Assembly: GCA_016178785.1 (NCBI GenBank)
Contig: JACOSO010000031.1
Span: forward strand, 62,001 to 126,000
From: Bacteroidota bacterium
GTDB lineage: Bacteria; Bacteroidota; Bacteroidia; Cytophagales; Cyclobacteriaceae
Direction: 5' to 3'
DNA length: 64,000 nucleotides
Under the pieces are notes generated by a model. The model saw only the letters and a list, made by a program, of their open reading frames with translations, searched no databases and had not been told where the DNA came from. Both the position numbers and the translations under genes were made by a program. Positions 25,851 to 34,713 of the stretch are shown here, piece by piece; position 1 is the stretch's first letter, and each line of letters opens with the position of its first letter.

Positions 25851-27146
25851 TCACAGATTGTCAATTTCAGCTACAACAAAGGTGCTGCCCCCAATGAAGA
25901 TCATATCATCGATAGATGCATTTTTCTTTGCTGTTGCCAAGGCTTCATTAACATCTTCGATTACCTCACCCGTCAGTCCAAAGACGTTTGCCTTTTCTTT
26001 CAACTCATTGGCAAGCATCGCCCTAGGAATCTTTGCCTGACAGAAATAATAGTTTGCTGATTGCGGCAACAACGACAGTACTTTACTCACCTCTTTATCC
26101 TTCACCGTTCCCCAAACTATATGAAGCTTCTTAAATTCCCGGTGAGTGATTTGATCCAACACCTCCTTAATTCCAGCTTCATTGTGTCCTGTGTCACAAA
26201 TGATCAATGGTTTATCATTCAATTTTTGCCAACGGCCTTTCAGTCCTGTGAGTTGAATTGTTTTTTGAAGTCCTGTAGAAATATTTTTTTGAGAAATCGA
26301 GAGACCTTTCTTCTTCAGTACTCCAATCACTGCAAGAACTCCCGCTAAATTTTTCTCCTGATAATCACCTCTTAATTCAAGTTGATATTCAGCCTCCTCT
26401 CCGATCGTTCCGAACGGAGAATTCAAAAGCCGAAAATGCCCGTTGCCCAACGCCTTAATTTTGTATTCATCCAACGCAAAAGTGATTGGGCTTTTTGTCT
26501 CTAAGGATTTTTTAACAAACACATCTTCGACCTCTTTCTGTCTTTCGCTAATCACTACCGGAACATTCGGCTTTATAATACCCGCCTTCTCTGAGGCAAT
26601 TTTTTGTAACGTATCTCCAAGTAAATCCATATGATCCCAACTGATGTTGGTAATCAATGAGACTTCGGGTGTGATCACATTCGTGGAATCTAGCCTTCCA
26701 CCTAACCCTACTTCAACTACAGCAATCTCTACTTTCTGTTGCACAAAATAATCGAATGCCATTGCCACCGTTGCTTCAAAAAAAGAAGGCTGGACTCTTT
26801 CCAGCACTGACTTCATTCGATTAACAAAGTCAACCACAAATTCTTTTGAAACTTCTTCCCCATTGATTTTTATCCGCTCGGTAAATTCTTTCAGATGAGG
26901 CGAAGTATAAAGTCCGGTCTTGTACCCGGCCGATTGCAAAACAGCCGCAAGCATGTGCGATGAACTCCCTTTTCCGTTCGTCCCGGCAACATGGATGGAT
27001 TTGAATTTCTGATGTGGGTTACCCAAGGCTTCGCACAGCGCCAACGTATTCGACAAATCCCCTTTGTAGGCTGAAGCTCCTACCCTTTGAAAAACGGGAA
27101 GGCTTGAATACAAATAATCAATGACCTCTTGGTAAGAATTATTCAT
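25851..27146 (-). CDS. folC: Bifunctional folylpolyglutamate synthase/dihydrofolate synthase
   Basis: 431 residues from ATG 27146; a frame start 21 bases further up is less typical. ATP-binding VAGTNGKGSSSHMLAAVL near residue 43, the Mur-ligase-like YTSPHLKEFTERIKING, VGLGGRLDSTNVI and late ICDTGHNEAGI are all present. It adds glutamate to dihydropteroate and to folates. The start overlaps the stop of a PIN-domain toxin-like gene by eight bases, so folC may be translated by coupling to a toxin-antitoxin-like pair. Confidence 0.94.
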   Translation of the reverse strand: MNNSYQEVIDYLYSSLPVFQRVGASAYKGDLSNTLALCEALGNPHQKFKSIHVAGTNGKGSSSHMLAAVLQSAGYKTGLYTSPHLKEFTERIKINGEEVSKEFVVDFVNRMKSVLERVQPSFFEATVAMAFDYFVQQKVEIAVVEVGLGGRLDSTNVITPEVSLITNISWDHMDLLGDTLQKIASEKAGIIKPNVPVVISERQKEVEDVFVKKSLETKSPITFALDEYKIKALGNGHFRLLNSPFGTIGEEAEYQLELRGDYQEKNLAGVLAVIGVLKKKGLSISQKNISTGLQKTIQLTGLKGRWQKLNDKPLIICDTGHNEAGIKEVLDQITHREFKKLHIVWGTVKDKEVSKVLSLLPQSANYYFCQAKIPRAMLANELKEKANVFGLTGEVIEDVNEALATAKKNASIDDMIFIGGSTFVVAEIDNL

Positions 27147-27603
27147 TCGCTTCCTTAAGAATGTCATTAAGAATTCTTTCTGAAAACCTGAAATTAGTCT
27201 TTTGTATTTTTTCTAAAAGCGGTTTAATGTTGGAAATGACCTCAAGCTGCTTAGCCTTCAATAATACCCCAAGTGTTCCAGTGAAATCAAGGTTAAGGGA
27301 GGTTGCTAACGTCCTAGCCTTTGCATCATCTAGTATAAGCAAAGAGTCTTCATCTTCAAGAGCCAACGCAATCGCACTGGCTTCGCCTTTGTCTACTTCA
27401 ATTTCAAGGAGCTGATGATACCGTTGGTTTTTTGCCGATTGAATGATTACCCAAATCGGAAGTGGCTCCTTAAACTCAATCGCAATCTCTTTTGTCGTGC
27501 TCACTGAACCAAAGACCTTTTGCAATAAATCAAGTTGATCAATTTTGCTCAATAGAATAAAGCAACTGGTGTCAGCTATAACAACACTATATTTTTTCAG
27601 CAT
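27139..27603 (-). CDS. PIN-domain toxin-like protein (DUF3368 type)
   Basis: 154 residues. PIN acidic residues are in VVIADTSCFILLSKI (Asp), VDKGEASAIALALE (Glu) and SLLILDDAKARTLA (Asp, Asp), followed by GTLGVLLKAKQLEVI, the typical DUF3368 end. Such proteins are predicted RNases paired with UPF0175 antitoxins. The UPF0175-type gene lies just upstream and overlaps it by 17 bases. Its own end overlaps folC. Toxicity is inferred from family and layout. Confidence 0.86.
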   Translation of the reverse strand: MLKKYSVVIADTSCFILLSKIDQLDLLQKVFGSVSTTKEIAIEFKEPLPIWVIIQSAKNQRYHQLLEIEVDKGEASAIALALEDEDSLLILDDAKARTLATSLNLDFTGTLGVLLKAKQLEVISNIKPLLEKIQKTNFRFSERILNDILKEANE

Positions 27604-27814
27604 CCCGTTTCATTTCGCTAACTGGATGATTAATTATCGAAACTCCGTAGTCGCTCAATATTTCGGCAAAAGCCACTTTTGTCAATCCAGCCATTTCAGC
27701 TGCTTGCCCCAAGGATAATTTACCGGCTTCGTACAATTTAGACGCTAAAAATTTCACCGTTTGTTTAGGGTCCAAACCGCTTTGCTCTGGAAGGGATATG
27801 GTAATAGTTTGCAT
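27587..27814 (-). CDS. UPF0175 family antitoxin-like protein
   Basis: 75 residues with the family pattern: ISLPEQSGLDPKQTVKFLA, then YEAGKLSLGQAAEMAGLT, a helix-turn-helix-like segment, and FAEILSDYGVSIIN. UPF0175 proteins are small DNA-binding-type proteins found with DUF3368 PIN proteins. It is the first gene of the three-gene unit UPF0175-PIN-folC and would be expected to neutralise the PIN protein and repress its own promoter. Confidence 0.86.
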   Translation of the reverse strand: MQTITISLPEQSGLDPKQTVKFLASKLYEAGKLSLGQAAEMAGLTKVAFAEILSDYGVSIINHPVSEMKRDAEKI

Positions 27815-27818
27815 CTCG

Positions 27819-27826
27819 CAAATTTA
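27819..27826 (-). promoter_or_regulatory. -7 box four bases before the UPF0175 start
   Basis: TAAATTTG on the minus strand fits TAnnTTTG exactly and is separated from the ATG by CGAG only. It would give a leaderless or nearly leaderless transcript. Confidence 0.4.
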
Positions 27827-27957
27827 CTCAAACAAAAATTAATAATACTGAAATGATCACACTCGATAACCCGATTTCCTCTGGTGAGATTCCATTTACT
27901 GACACGAAAATAGAATATTCATTTTCTTTTTTCCCCTTTGAGAAGTATATTTCTAAA

Positions 27958-28572
27958 ATGAAAAAGCATCTTACGCTTGTCTTAATGGCACTTCCACTTT
28001 TCGCGTTCACGCAAACTCAATCTGAACGAGACGCCAGGGTTGAAAAATTTCTAAAGGAACACCGAACTGAATGGCATGACCTGAATGTACCCTACGTTGA
28101 CGGGCAAACACTCCATGATCTTATTATAAAAAATGGGTATAAGTCTGCATTAGAGATCGGCACCTCAACTGGGCACTCTACTATTTGGATTGCCTGGGCC
28201 ATGAGCAAGACAGGGGGAAAAGTGACTACACTTGAACTCAGCGAGAAAAGGCATAAGCAAGCCATCAAGAACCTTACAGAAGCTGGCCTGATCGAATTTG
28301 TTGACGCCAAACTTGGTAACGCCCACGAATTGGTCAAGCAACTTCCGGGTACTTTCGATTTTGTGTTCTCTGATGCCGATAAAGATTGGTACAAACAATA
28401 TTTTCTGGATGTCACTCCGAAGCTCACAAAAGGCGGATGCTACACCGCCCATAATGTAGTTGACGGCAACGTCCCTAAAGAATATAACGTGTTTGTAGAA
28501 AGCAACAAGGAATTCGAAACCACGATAGATCGCCAGAGTCGGGCTGGGATTATGATCAGCTATAAGAAGTAG
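27958..28572 (+). CDS. Class I SAM-dependent O-methyltransferase with an N-terminal signal peptide
   Basis: 204 residues from ATG 27958. Residues 1-20 (KKHLTLVLMALPLFAFTQ) are a convincing Sec signal peptide. The rest is an O-methyltransferase: ALEIGTSTGHSTIWIAWAM (SAM loop), VTTLELSEKRHKQAIKNL, and FDFVFSDADKDWYKQYF with AHNVVD in the place of the usual metal-binding DN. A methyltransferase sent to the periplasm is unexpected because SAM is cytoplasmic. A start further upstream in frame (27853) would bury the hydrophobic stretch and has no support. The substrate is unknown. Confidence 0.82.
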   Translation: MKKHLTLVLMALPLFAFTQTQSERDARVEKFLKEHRTEWHDLNVPYVDGQTLHDLIIKNGYKSALEIGTSTGHSTIWIAWAMSKTGGKVTTLELSEKRHKQAIKNLTEAGLIEFVDAKLGNAHELVKQLPGTFDFVFSDADKDWYKQYFLDVTPKLTKGGCYTAHNVVDGNVPKEYNVFVESNKEFETTIDRQSRAGIMISYKK

Positions 28573-28656
28573 AGTTTTCGTTTTCGTCAATCGGAATCAT
28601 AATTAACTTTTAACTTTTAACGATTTACGTTTAACTTGCCATCAAAAAAATAAAGC

Positions 28657-29625
28657 GTGGTTTGGTTTCGCGATTGGGGTTTGACTCAGCTCATTTTAGC
28701 CGCAGCATTCTTCCTCCTTTACGGGATTTTTATTCTTAAAATCGTGCGTATCAGTCGCACGCTGAACACTCCCTACTACACTATTTTTTTTAAGTTAATG
28801 GTGCGAACCATTTTCTTTGCTTTGCTGATCATTGCTTTTCTCGGTCCATCCTTTGGTGATGCCAAAAAGGAAATCAAATCGGTGGGCAAAGACATCATGA
28901 TTTGCGTTGATTTATCGAAGTCGATGGACGCATTTGATGTGCAGCCAACACGTCTAGAGAAAGTAAAATATGAAATGAAGCGCATTGTTGAAGCCTTCAG
29001 CTCAGACCGAGTGGGCATTATTATTTTTTCATCGGAAGCATTTATGCAGTGCCCGCTTACTTACGATCAAAATGCATTGAATCTTTTTATCGAAACCATG
29101 AACTCAAGCCTGGTGCCGTCAAGCGGAACTGATTTTGGCCCACCCTTGCGAATGGCCCTGGATAAGTTGGATCAACAGGAAGGATCGAGCACGCAGCAAA
29201 AATCGAAAGTGATTGTTCTCATTAGCGATGGCGAAGACTTTGGCGAACAAACGAATGACATTGCCAAAGAAATCGAAGAAAAAAATATCAAGCTCTTCAC
29301 CCTTGGCGTTGGTACAGAAAAAGGCGGGCAGATCACAGCAGGCCGTGGTTACAAAACCGATGCACAAGGGAATACGGTGATTTCAAAATTAAATTCATCC
29401 GAATTGAAAACGCTTGCCAGCAAAACCAATGGGCAGTATTTTGAAATCAACGAAAACAGAAATGATGTAACCAGGCTCATCAACACCATTGTCAAAATTG
29501 AAGGGGAACTTCGCGATGCCCGTTTTGTTGATGTGTCAGCCAATCGTTACTACTTTTTTCTGCTCATTGCGTTAATCCTTTTAGTCTTAGATTTGCTGAT
29601 TGATGTGAAGACAGTGACTATATGA
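28657..29625 (+). CDS. BatA/BatB-like VWA-domain membrane protein
   Basis: 322 residues, GTG start. Two N-terminal helices (LTQLILAAAFFLLYGIFIL; TIFFALLIIAFLGPSF), then a von Willebrand A domain with MIDAS residues in ICVDLSKSMDAFD (near 85), SSGTDFG and VLISDGEDFG, and a C-terminal helix (YYFFLLIALILLVLDLLI). It is anchored in the inner membrane with the VWA domain exposed. The Bat proteins of Bacteroidota are linked to stress tolerance. The end overlaps the TPR gene by four bases, as batB-batC usually do. Confidence 0.88.
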   Translation: MVWFRDWGLTQLILAAAFFLLYGIFILKIVRISRTLNTPYYTIFFKLMVRTIFFALLIIAFLGPSFGDAKKEIKSVGKDIMICVDLSKSMDAFDVQPTRLEKVKYEMKRIVEAFSSDRVGIIIFSSEAFMQCPLTYDQNALNLFIETMNSSLVPSSGTDFGPPLRMALDKLDQQEGSSTQQKSKVIVLISDGEDFGEQTNDIAKEIEEKNIKLFTLGVGTEKGGQITAGRGYKTDAQGNTVISKLNSSELKTLASKTNGQYFEINENRNDVTRLINTIVKIEGELRDARFVDVSANRYYFFLLIALILLVLDLLIDVKTVTI

Positions 29626-30512
29626 AGGTGCTCGCAATTTTTATTTTGGGAATGATCCTTTCTATTGACCCTAAAAAGGTCAGCAAAATCAATTCTTTAA
29701 AATCAGAAGCAAAAAAAGCATTCCTTTCGGGCGATTTCAATACGGCCATTGAGAAATACAAATATTTGAAAGATTCACTGGGTGTTTCAGAAGAAGAAGT
29801 GGCCATGAACCTGGCGAATTCTTATTTTCGAACTAATGATACTACCAGCGCGTTTACCACGTATCAGCCTTTGTCTATCAGCAATGATGCAAAAATAAAA
29901 TCGTGGGCCAATCAACAACTAGGCGTAATGGCCAACCGGCAAGGCAAGTTTGAAGAGGCGCTCAATTATTTTAAGCAGGCAATGAAGGCCGAGCCGGAAA
30001 ATGAGCAGGCAAGGTTTAATTATGAAATAGTGAAGAAGAAATTGGAGGAGCAAAAGAAACAACAGCAGCAGAACAAGGATCAGAATAAAGACAACAAGGA
30101 TAAAAAAGACGATCAGAAAAAAGATCAAAAAGATAAGAAAGACCAGCAGAACAAGGATCAGCAAAATAAAGATCAAAAAGACAAGCAGGACAAAAAAGAC
30201 CAGGAGAACAAAGACAAGCAAGACCAAAAGAAAGATCAGCAGAACAAAGACCAGAAAGACAAAGAGCAAAAGGATAAGGAGCAAAAAGAAAAAGAACAAC
30301 AGCAAAAAGAGCAGGAGAAAAAAGACCAGCAAAACAAAGATGAGAAGAACAAACCTGATCCTTCTTTATCAGAGAAGCTGAAAGAAATGAAAATGAGCGA
30401 AGAGAAAGCAAAAATGATTTTAGAAGCGATGAAAAATCAGGAAGTGCAGTATCTTCAACAGAACAAACGCAAGGCAACGAAGCCAAGGGATAGAGGAAAA
30501 CCGGATTGGTAG
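29622..30512 (+). CDS. BatC-like TPR protein with long Lys/Gln/Asp-rich tract
   Basis: 296 residues. An N-terminal hydrophobic segment (LAIFILGMILSID) is followed by TPR-like helices at about 25-135 (EALNYFKQAMKAEPENEQARFNYE). From about 145 to 245 the sequence is nearly only Lys, Gln, Asp, Asn and Glu in KDQQN/KDQKD units, then a helical end with KMSEEKAKMILEAM and a C-terminal GKPDW. This is the usual layout of the BatC-type proteins beside BatB. The tract is probably an extended charged linker in the periplasm. Long antisense frames opposite the tract are artefacts of its composition. Confidence 0.82.
   Translation: MKVLAIFILGMILSIDPKKVSKINSLKSEAKKAFLSGDFNTAIEKYKYLKDSLGVSEEEVAMNLANSYFRTNDTTSAFTTYQPLSISNDAKIKSWANQQLGVMANRQGKFEEALNYFKQAMKAEPENEQARFNYEIVKKKLEEQKKQQQQNKDQNKDNKDKKDDQKKDQKDKKDQQNKDQQNKDQKDKQDKKDQENKDKQDQKKDQQNKDQKDKEQKDKEQKEKEQQQKEQEKKDQQNKDEKNKPDPSLSEKLKEMKMSEEKAKMILEAMKNQEVQYLQQNKRKATKPRDRGKPDW
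30058..30355 (+). repeat. Low-complexity AAR/GAY-rich tract within the BatC-like gene
   Basis: Purine-rich imperfect repeats of AAAGACCAG, AACAAGGAT and similar units encode the charged tract. The strand asymmetry (almost no T) is extreme compared with the flanks. Confidence 0.85.
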
Positions 30513-30518
30513 TTATTC

Positions 30519-30553
30519 CAGATTCCAAATTCGAAATTTAAAATTGGAATCTG
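30519..30553. repeat. Hairpin-forming inverted repeat after the BatC-like gene
   Basis: Arms 30519-30531 and 30541-30553 pair over 13 bases with one mismatch, loop of nine. It may end the batB-batC transcript. The downstream bases to 30596 continue as words such as GAATCTTGAACTTTGAA. Confidence 0.6.
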
Positions 30554-30596
30554 TTGTTAATTTTGAATCTTGAACTTTGAATTTTAAATCCATAAC

Positions 30597-31775
30597 ATGA
30601 AAGAAGTTGTAATCGTATCGGCCGTTCGCACTCCTATCGGAAGTTTTGGTGGAAGCCTGACAAGTGTCACTGCTGTTAAACTCGGAGCTACTGCTGTGAA
30701 AGCTGCGCTCGCCAAAATCAATTTGGATCCGAAACAAGTGCAAGAAGTTTTCTTTGGCAATGTAATTTCTGCTGGGCTTGGTCAGGCTCCCGCAACTCAG
30801 GTCGCAGTGGGTGCAGGGTTGGGGTATGAAATTCCTTGCACACTTATTAATAAAGTTTGTGCATCGGGCATGAAATCGATTATGCTTGGGGCTCAGTCAA
30901 TTATGCTCGGCCAGAATGATGTGGTTGTTACGGGCGGAATGGAAAGCATGAGCAATATCCCCTATTATTTAATGAAAGCGCGCTACGGATATAAATATGG
31001 AGATGGTCAATTAATCGATGGCCTTACTTACGATGGCCTTACCGATGTTTACAACCATTGTGCCATGGGTGTATGTGCCGATAACACAGCAAAAGAAATG
31101 AAGATCAGCCGCCAGGATCAGGACAACTACGCCATCAATTCGTATAAAAGATCTGCTGCCGCCTGGAGTGCAGGCAAATTTAAAGACGAAGTAATCCCTG
31201 TTGAGATCATAGGTAAGAAAGGTGATGTTACTTTATTCGGAGAGGATGAAGAATACAAGAATGTAAACTTTGATAAGATTCCGGGATTGAAACCCGTATT
31301 TGCCAAAGATGGAACAGTAACGGCTGCAAATGCATCTACTATCAACGATGGTGCCGCAGCGGTAATCCTAATGAGTGCAGCAAAAGCAAAAGAACTTGGC
31401 CTCACTCCTCTTGCGAAAATTCGTGGCTTCGCAGACGCTGCACAAGATCCCATGTGGTTTACGACCACTCCTTCAATTGCTATTCCAAAAGCAATGAAGA
31501 TGGCGGGAGTGGAAAAGAAGGATGTTGGTTATTATGAAATCAACGAAGCTTTCTCTGCAGTGGCTATAGCCAATAACATGAAGCTCGGCCTCGATCCTGA
31601 AAAGGTTAACATCAATGGCGGTGCGGTTGCACTTGGCCATCCCCTCGGTGCATCGGGTGCTCGTATCACTATTACTCTTGCCAACATCTTAAAACAGAAT
31701 CATGCAACGATTGGCGTGGCAGGTATTTGCAATGGCGGTGGTGGAGCTTCTGCTATCGTAATTGAGAAAGTATAG
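30597..31775 (+). CDS. Acetyl-CoA C-acetyltransferase (thiolase)
   Basis: 392 residues, standard thiolase length. Active-site Cys near 88 in [13 protein letters not shown], His near 348 in [16 protein letters not shown], and the second Cys near 378 in [28 protein letters not shown] opens the protein. It joins or splits acetyl-CoA units in the cytoplasm, for fatty acid breakdown or acetoacetyl-CoA formation. A strong terminator follows it, so it is probably transcribed alone. Confidence 0.95.
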   Translation: MKEVVIVSAVRTPIGSFGGSLTSVTAVKLGATAVKAALAKINLDPKQVQEVFFGNVISAGLGQAPATQVAVGAGLGYEIPCTLINKVCASGMKSIMLGAQSIMLGQNDVVVTGGMESMSNIPYYLMKARYGYKYGDGQLIDGLTYDGLTDVYNHCAMGVCADNTAKEMKISRQDQDNYAINSYKRSAAAWSAGKFKDEVIPVEIIGKKGDVTLFGEDEEYKNVNFDKIPGLKPVFAKDGTVTAANASTINDGAAAVILMSAAKAKELGLTPLAKIRGFADAAQDPMWFTTTPSIAIPKAMKMAGVEKKDVGYYEINEAFSAVAIANNMKLGLDPEKVNINGGAVALGHPLGASGARITITLANILKQNHATIGVAGICNGGGGASAIVIEKV

Positions 31776-31800
31776 GCTTGTTTTACAATTATCGAATTAA

Positions 31801-31849
31801 AAAACGGGTGAAGAAGTGTTTAAAATTTTCTTCATCCGTTTTATTTTTA
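31801..31849 (+). terminator. Rho-independent terminator after the thiolase gene
   Basis: Arms 31801-31815 and 31828-31842 form a 15-base stem with one G-U pair around a 12-base loop, followed by ATTTTT. Confidence 0.85.
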
Positions 31850-31911
31850 CAAACTGATTAGCAATTTCATTGACATTTTTTTCGTTAATGAACAACCCAC
31901 TTCCATTCCTT

Positions 31912-33234
31912 ATGAAGTTTCTGTCGTTCGCCCTTATCTGCATTAGTATTAATTCGTTCGCTCAAATAGAAGTCAGGACTTATTATGACCCGATGAAGTC
32001 GCAGGTGCAAGAAGATTACTTTGTGCTTGACGACAAACAAACCATGGAAGGAAAATACCGCAAGTATTTTATCAATGGGAGATTGGCGATTGAAGGCACG
32101 TTTGTGAATGGAGTTCGCTCAGGCACATTTTATGAGTACCATCCAAACGGAACGCTCATCCGAAAAATTAATTACGAAAATGGGATGCGCCACGGCTCAG
32201 TAGAAGTGTTTGATGAAAAGGGAAAGCCAATTCAGACTGCTTTCTACCGAAATAATTTATTGGTAGATAGTGTGCGCTCGTACTTTCCTTCAGGCATTCT
32301 AAAAATGGAAAGCAAATTCGCTCAAGGCAAGCCTGACGGTTATATTAAAGAATATTATTCCAAGGGCAGTATCCGCAAAGAGATTGAATACAAAAACCAA
32401 AAACCCAACGGCATCACGAAAACGTATTATGAAAGTGGCGTTCTTGAAACCGAAGCTAACTATAAAGATGGCTTCATCAGTGGGTATTATAAATCCTATT
32501 TTCCTAACGCTCAACTTGAATTGATCTACACAATTAAGGATGATGAAAAAGTTGGTGACTTCATGAGCTATGATCCGCAAGGCCACTTGCTTTTAAAAGG
32601 TCACTTCATGCTCGGTAAGTTACATGGAAAGAACATTGGATACTATACCGATGGAGTTGTTCAGCACGAATATAATTTCTATCAGGGCTCGAAAACCGGA
32701 ACCAACACCGACTTTTATCCTAATGGAAAATTGAAATCAAAGGAGCAGTTTGCTCTTAACGGGGTTGATAGCGAATTGACAGAATATGACACAACGGGAA
32801 ATAAAATATTCGAAAAGAATTTCCGACAGGGGAAGCCGCATGGCACTTGGTATTTCTATGCAAGGGATGGAAAGACGTTGACTTTAAAAGAAAACTATCA
32901 GGAGGGTCAACTCAATGGCCTCCGTACAACCTATCACACTAACGGAGAAAAAAAAGTGGAGGAGACCTGGAAGTTCGATCTCATCACAGGCCCGGTAAAG
33001 AATTTTTATGAAAACGGGAAACTCCTAAGCGAATGTGAATATCGCGCCAGTCGTATGCACGGTCTTTACACGAATTACTGGCCTTACGGAAAGCTTAGAG
33101 AGCAAGGCGAATATGTCGCCAATAAGAAACACAAAGAGTGGAGAGAATTTGACGAAGAGGGTAAATTGATCAAGACTATGAACTTTAGAGCGGGAATTTT
33201 GATCGAACCAAAGAAGGAAGGGGAAAAAAAATAA
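31912..33234 (+). CDS. Exported MORN/YwqK-type repeat protein
   Basis: About 440 residues from ATG 31912, where KFLSFALICISINSFAQ is a signal peptide; an ATG at 31888 is the alternative. The mature protein is roughly sixteen repeats of 22-24 residues with the core G-x-x-Y-x-x-G-x-L/I, for example GTFYEYHPNGTLIRKINYENG and HGTWYFYARDGK, as in MORN_2/YwqK proteins. The frequent database name of toxin-antitoxin YwqK antitoxin is not supported here: no toxin gene is adjacent. It is likely a periplasmic or surface beta-solenoid with an unknown partner. Confidence 0.82.
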   Translation: MKFLSFALICISINSFAQIEVRTYYDPMKSQVQEDYFVLDDKQTMEGKYRKYFINGRLAIEGTFVNGVRSGTFYEYHPNGTLIRKINYENGMRHGSVEVFDEKGKPIQTAFYRNNLLVDSVRSYFPSGILKMESKFAQGKPDGYIKEYYSKGSIRKEIEYKNQKPNGITKTYYESGVLETEANYKDGFISGYYKSYFPNAQLELIYTIKDDEKVGDFMSYDPQGHLLLKGHFMLGKLHGKNIGYYTDGVVQHEYNFYQGSKTGTNTDFYPNGKLKSKEQFALNGVDSELTEYDTTGNKIFEKNFRQGKPHGTWYFYARDGKTLTLKENYQEGQLNGLRTTYHTNGEKKVEETWKFDLITGPVKNFYENGKLLSECEYRASRMHGLYTNYWPYGKLREQGEYVANKKHKEWREFDEEGKLIKTMNFRAGILIEPKKEGEKK

Positions 33235-33291
33235 TTTATTTCAAAGCCAGTCTCGCTAATCGTCCTTAATTTGCCGCAAACTTTCAGGCAA

Positions 33292-34227
33292 ATGCAAGCC
33301 ATCAAGGAGACCAACTTCAAGTTCAAAGGCCAGACGGGTTTTTACCGCGGCAAAGTAAGAGATGTTTACTATTTCGGAGACAAGATGGCGATGGTGGCCA
33401 CTGACCGAATCTCTGCGTTTGACGTTGTTCTTCCAAGGGCCATCCCCGACAAGGGTAGGGTGCTTAACCAAATTGCTGCCTTTAACCTTACTGCAACAAA
33501 ACCAATCGTCTCTAATTGGGTGATTGCAACTCCTGATCCCAACGTGACCATCGGTTTCAAATGCGAAACATTTGCAGTGGAGATGGTGGTGCGCGGTTAT
33601 TTAGCAGGGCACGCCTGGAGAGAATACAAATCAGGGAAAAGAAAAATCTGCGGAGTGCCATTACCTGACGGCCTGAAAGAAAATGACAAGCTTCCCCACC
33701 CGATCATCACACCTACGACAAAAGCGAGCGTAGGACATGATGAAGATATTTCAAGGGAAGAAATTATTTCTCGCGAAATTGTAAGCAAAAGTGATTACGA
33801 AACTTTAGAAGATTACACTTTCAAACTCTTCTCCAAGGGATCTGAGCTCGCTGCTAACCGTAATCTTATTTTGGTTGACACCAAATATGAATTCGGCAAA
33901 CAGAACGGAAAAATCTATTTGATCGATGAAATACACACGCCCGATTCATCAAGATACTTCTATAAAGAAGGCTACGAGCAAAGACAAAAAATTGGTGAGC
34001 AGCAAAAACAATTGTCGAAAGAGTTTGTGAGGCAATGGCTGATCGAGAATGGATTTCAGGGTAAGGATGGTCAGCAGGTGCCTGAAATGACCGATCCCAT
34101 CGTAAAAAATATCTCTGACCGATACAAAGAACTCTATCAACAGGTTATTGGCCAGCCGATTGCCGAGATAAATTATTCCAACATTTTGGAACGAATCGAA
34201 GCCAGTATCGTTAATTCGATAAATTGA
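33292..34227 (+). CDS. purC: Phosphoribosylaminoimidazole-succinocarboxamide synthase
   Basis: 311 residues from ATG 33292 (a TTG 21 bases upstream is rejected). SAICAR synthetase motifs: [25 protein letters not shown] is the ATP and CAIR site region, then [17 protein letters not shown], and [10 protein letters not shown] with [13 protein letters not shown]. It joins CAIR and aspartate in purine synthesis. The length (about 310) is that of the longer eukaryote-like PurC form common in Bacteroidota rather than the 240-residue form. Confidence 0.96.
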   Translation: MQAIKETNFKFKGQTGFYRGKVRDVYYFGDKMAMVATDRISAFDVVLPRAIPDKGRVLNQIAAFNLTATKPIVSNWVIATPDPNVTIGFKCETFAVEMVVRGYLAGHAWREYKSGKRKICGVPLPDGLKENDKLPHPIITPTTKASVGHDEDISREEIISREIVSKSDYETLEDYTFKLFSKGSELAANRNLILVDTKYEFGKQNGKIYLIDEIHTPDSSRYFYKEGYEQRQKIGEQQKQLSKEFVRQWLIENGFQGKDGQQVPEMTDPIVKNISDRYKELYQQVIGQPIAEINYSNILERIEASIVNSIN

Positions 34228-34251
34228 ATTATTTTAGCCGCAAATTCTATT

Positions 34252-34623
34252 ATGAAGTACACCATCGATAAACAGGAAAAGTACACGCTTATCCGTCTGC
34301 ACGAAGAGAAATTAGATTCCAACGTTGCGCCCCAATTAAAATCTGAGATGGTAACGCTTCATGCCGAAGGTGTTCGCAACATCATCCTCGATCTCTCTGA
34401 AGTAAAATACACCGACTCATCCGGACTTAGTGCTTTGCTTGTTGGTAATCGCATTTTGCAGGAGGATGAAGGTATCTTCATTTTGGCTTGCCTCTCTGAT
34501 CATACCATGAAACTGATCAAAATTTCGCAACTCGATAGCGTTTTGAACATTTTACCAAGCGTTGAAGAAGGGGTTGATGCCGTGTTCATGCACGAGATCG
34601 AGAAGGACATGAAAAAGGATTAG
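34252..34623 (+). CDS. STAS-domain protein (anti-sigma factor antagonist-like)
   Basis: 123 residues, a single STAS domain. The key region IILDLSEVKYTDSSGLSALL carries the phosphorylatable Ser of SpoIIAA-like proteins near residue 57. Such proteins bind anti-sigma or similar kinase partners when unphosphorylated. No RsbW-type kinase is next to it. It sits between purC and rnz on the same strand, a pairing with rnz that makes co-transcription plausible. Confidence 0.87.
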   Translation: MKYTIDKQEKYTLIRLHEEKLDSNVAPQLKSEMVTLHAEGVRNIILDLSEVKYTDSSGLSALLVGNRILQEDEGIFILACLSDHTMKLIKISQLDSVLNILPSVEEGVDAVFMHEIEKDMKKD

Positions 34624-34713
34624 GTTTTAGGCATTAGGGCCTGGGCATTAGGCTCGTGCTAAACACCGCTAACATGATCACATCAGCACTTCAACACGTG
34701 AACACGTCCGCAC
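34624..34713. repeat. Word-like repeats between the STAS and rnz genes
   Basis: The 90-base gap reads as short near-repeats: GGCATTAGG twice, then CAACACGTGAACACGTCCGC. The first word recurs in the 22.4 kb convergent gap. No gene or clear hairpin terminator is seen. Confidence 0.5.

Noticed and set aside
28165-28590. 141-residue antisense frame opposite the methyltransferase
   Set aside because: Shadow of a real gene with intact SAM motifs on the other strand.
29919-30528. Two long antisense frames rich in Leu, Val and Phe opposite the BatC tract
   Set aside because: They are the complement of the T-free charged tract; composition alone keeps them open.
31912-33234. YwqK-type toxin-antitoxin antitoxin
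   Set aside because: The repeat protein carries a signal peptide and no toxin gene is adjacent; it is an exported MORN-repeat protein.
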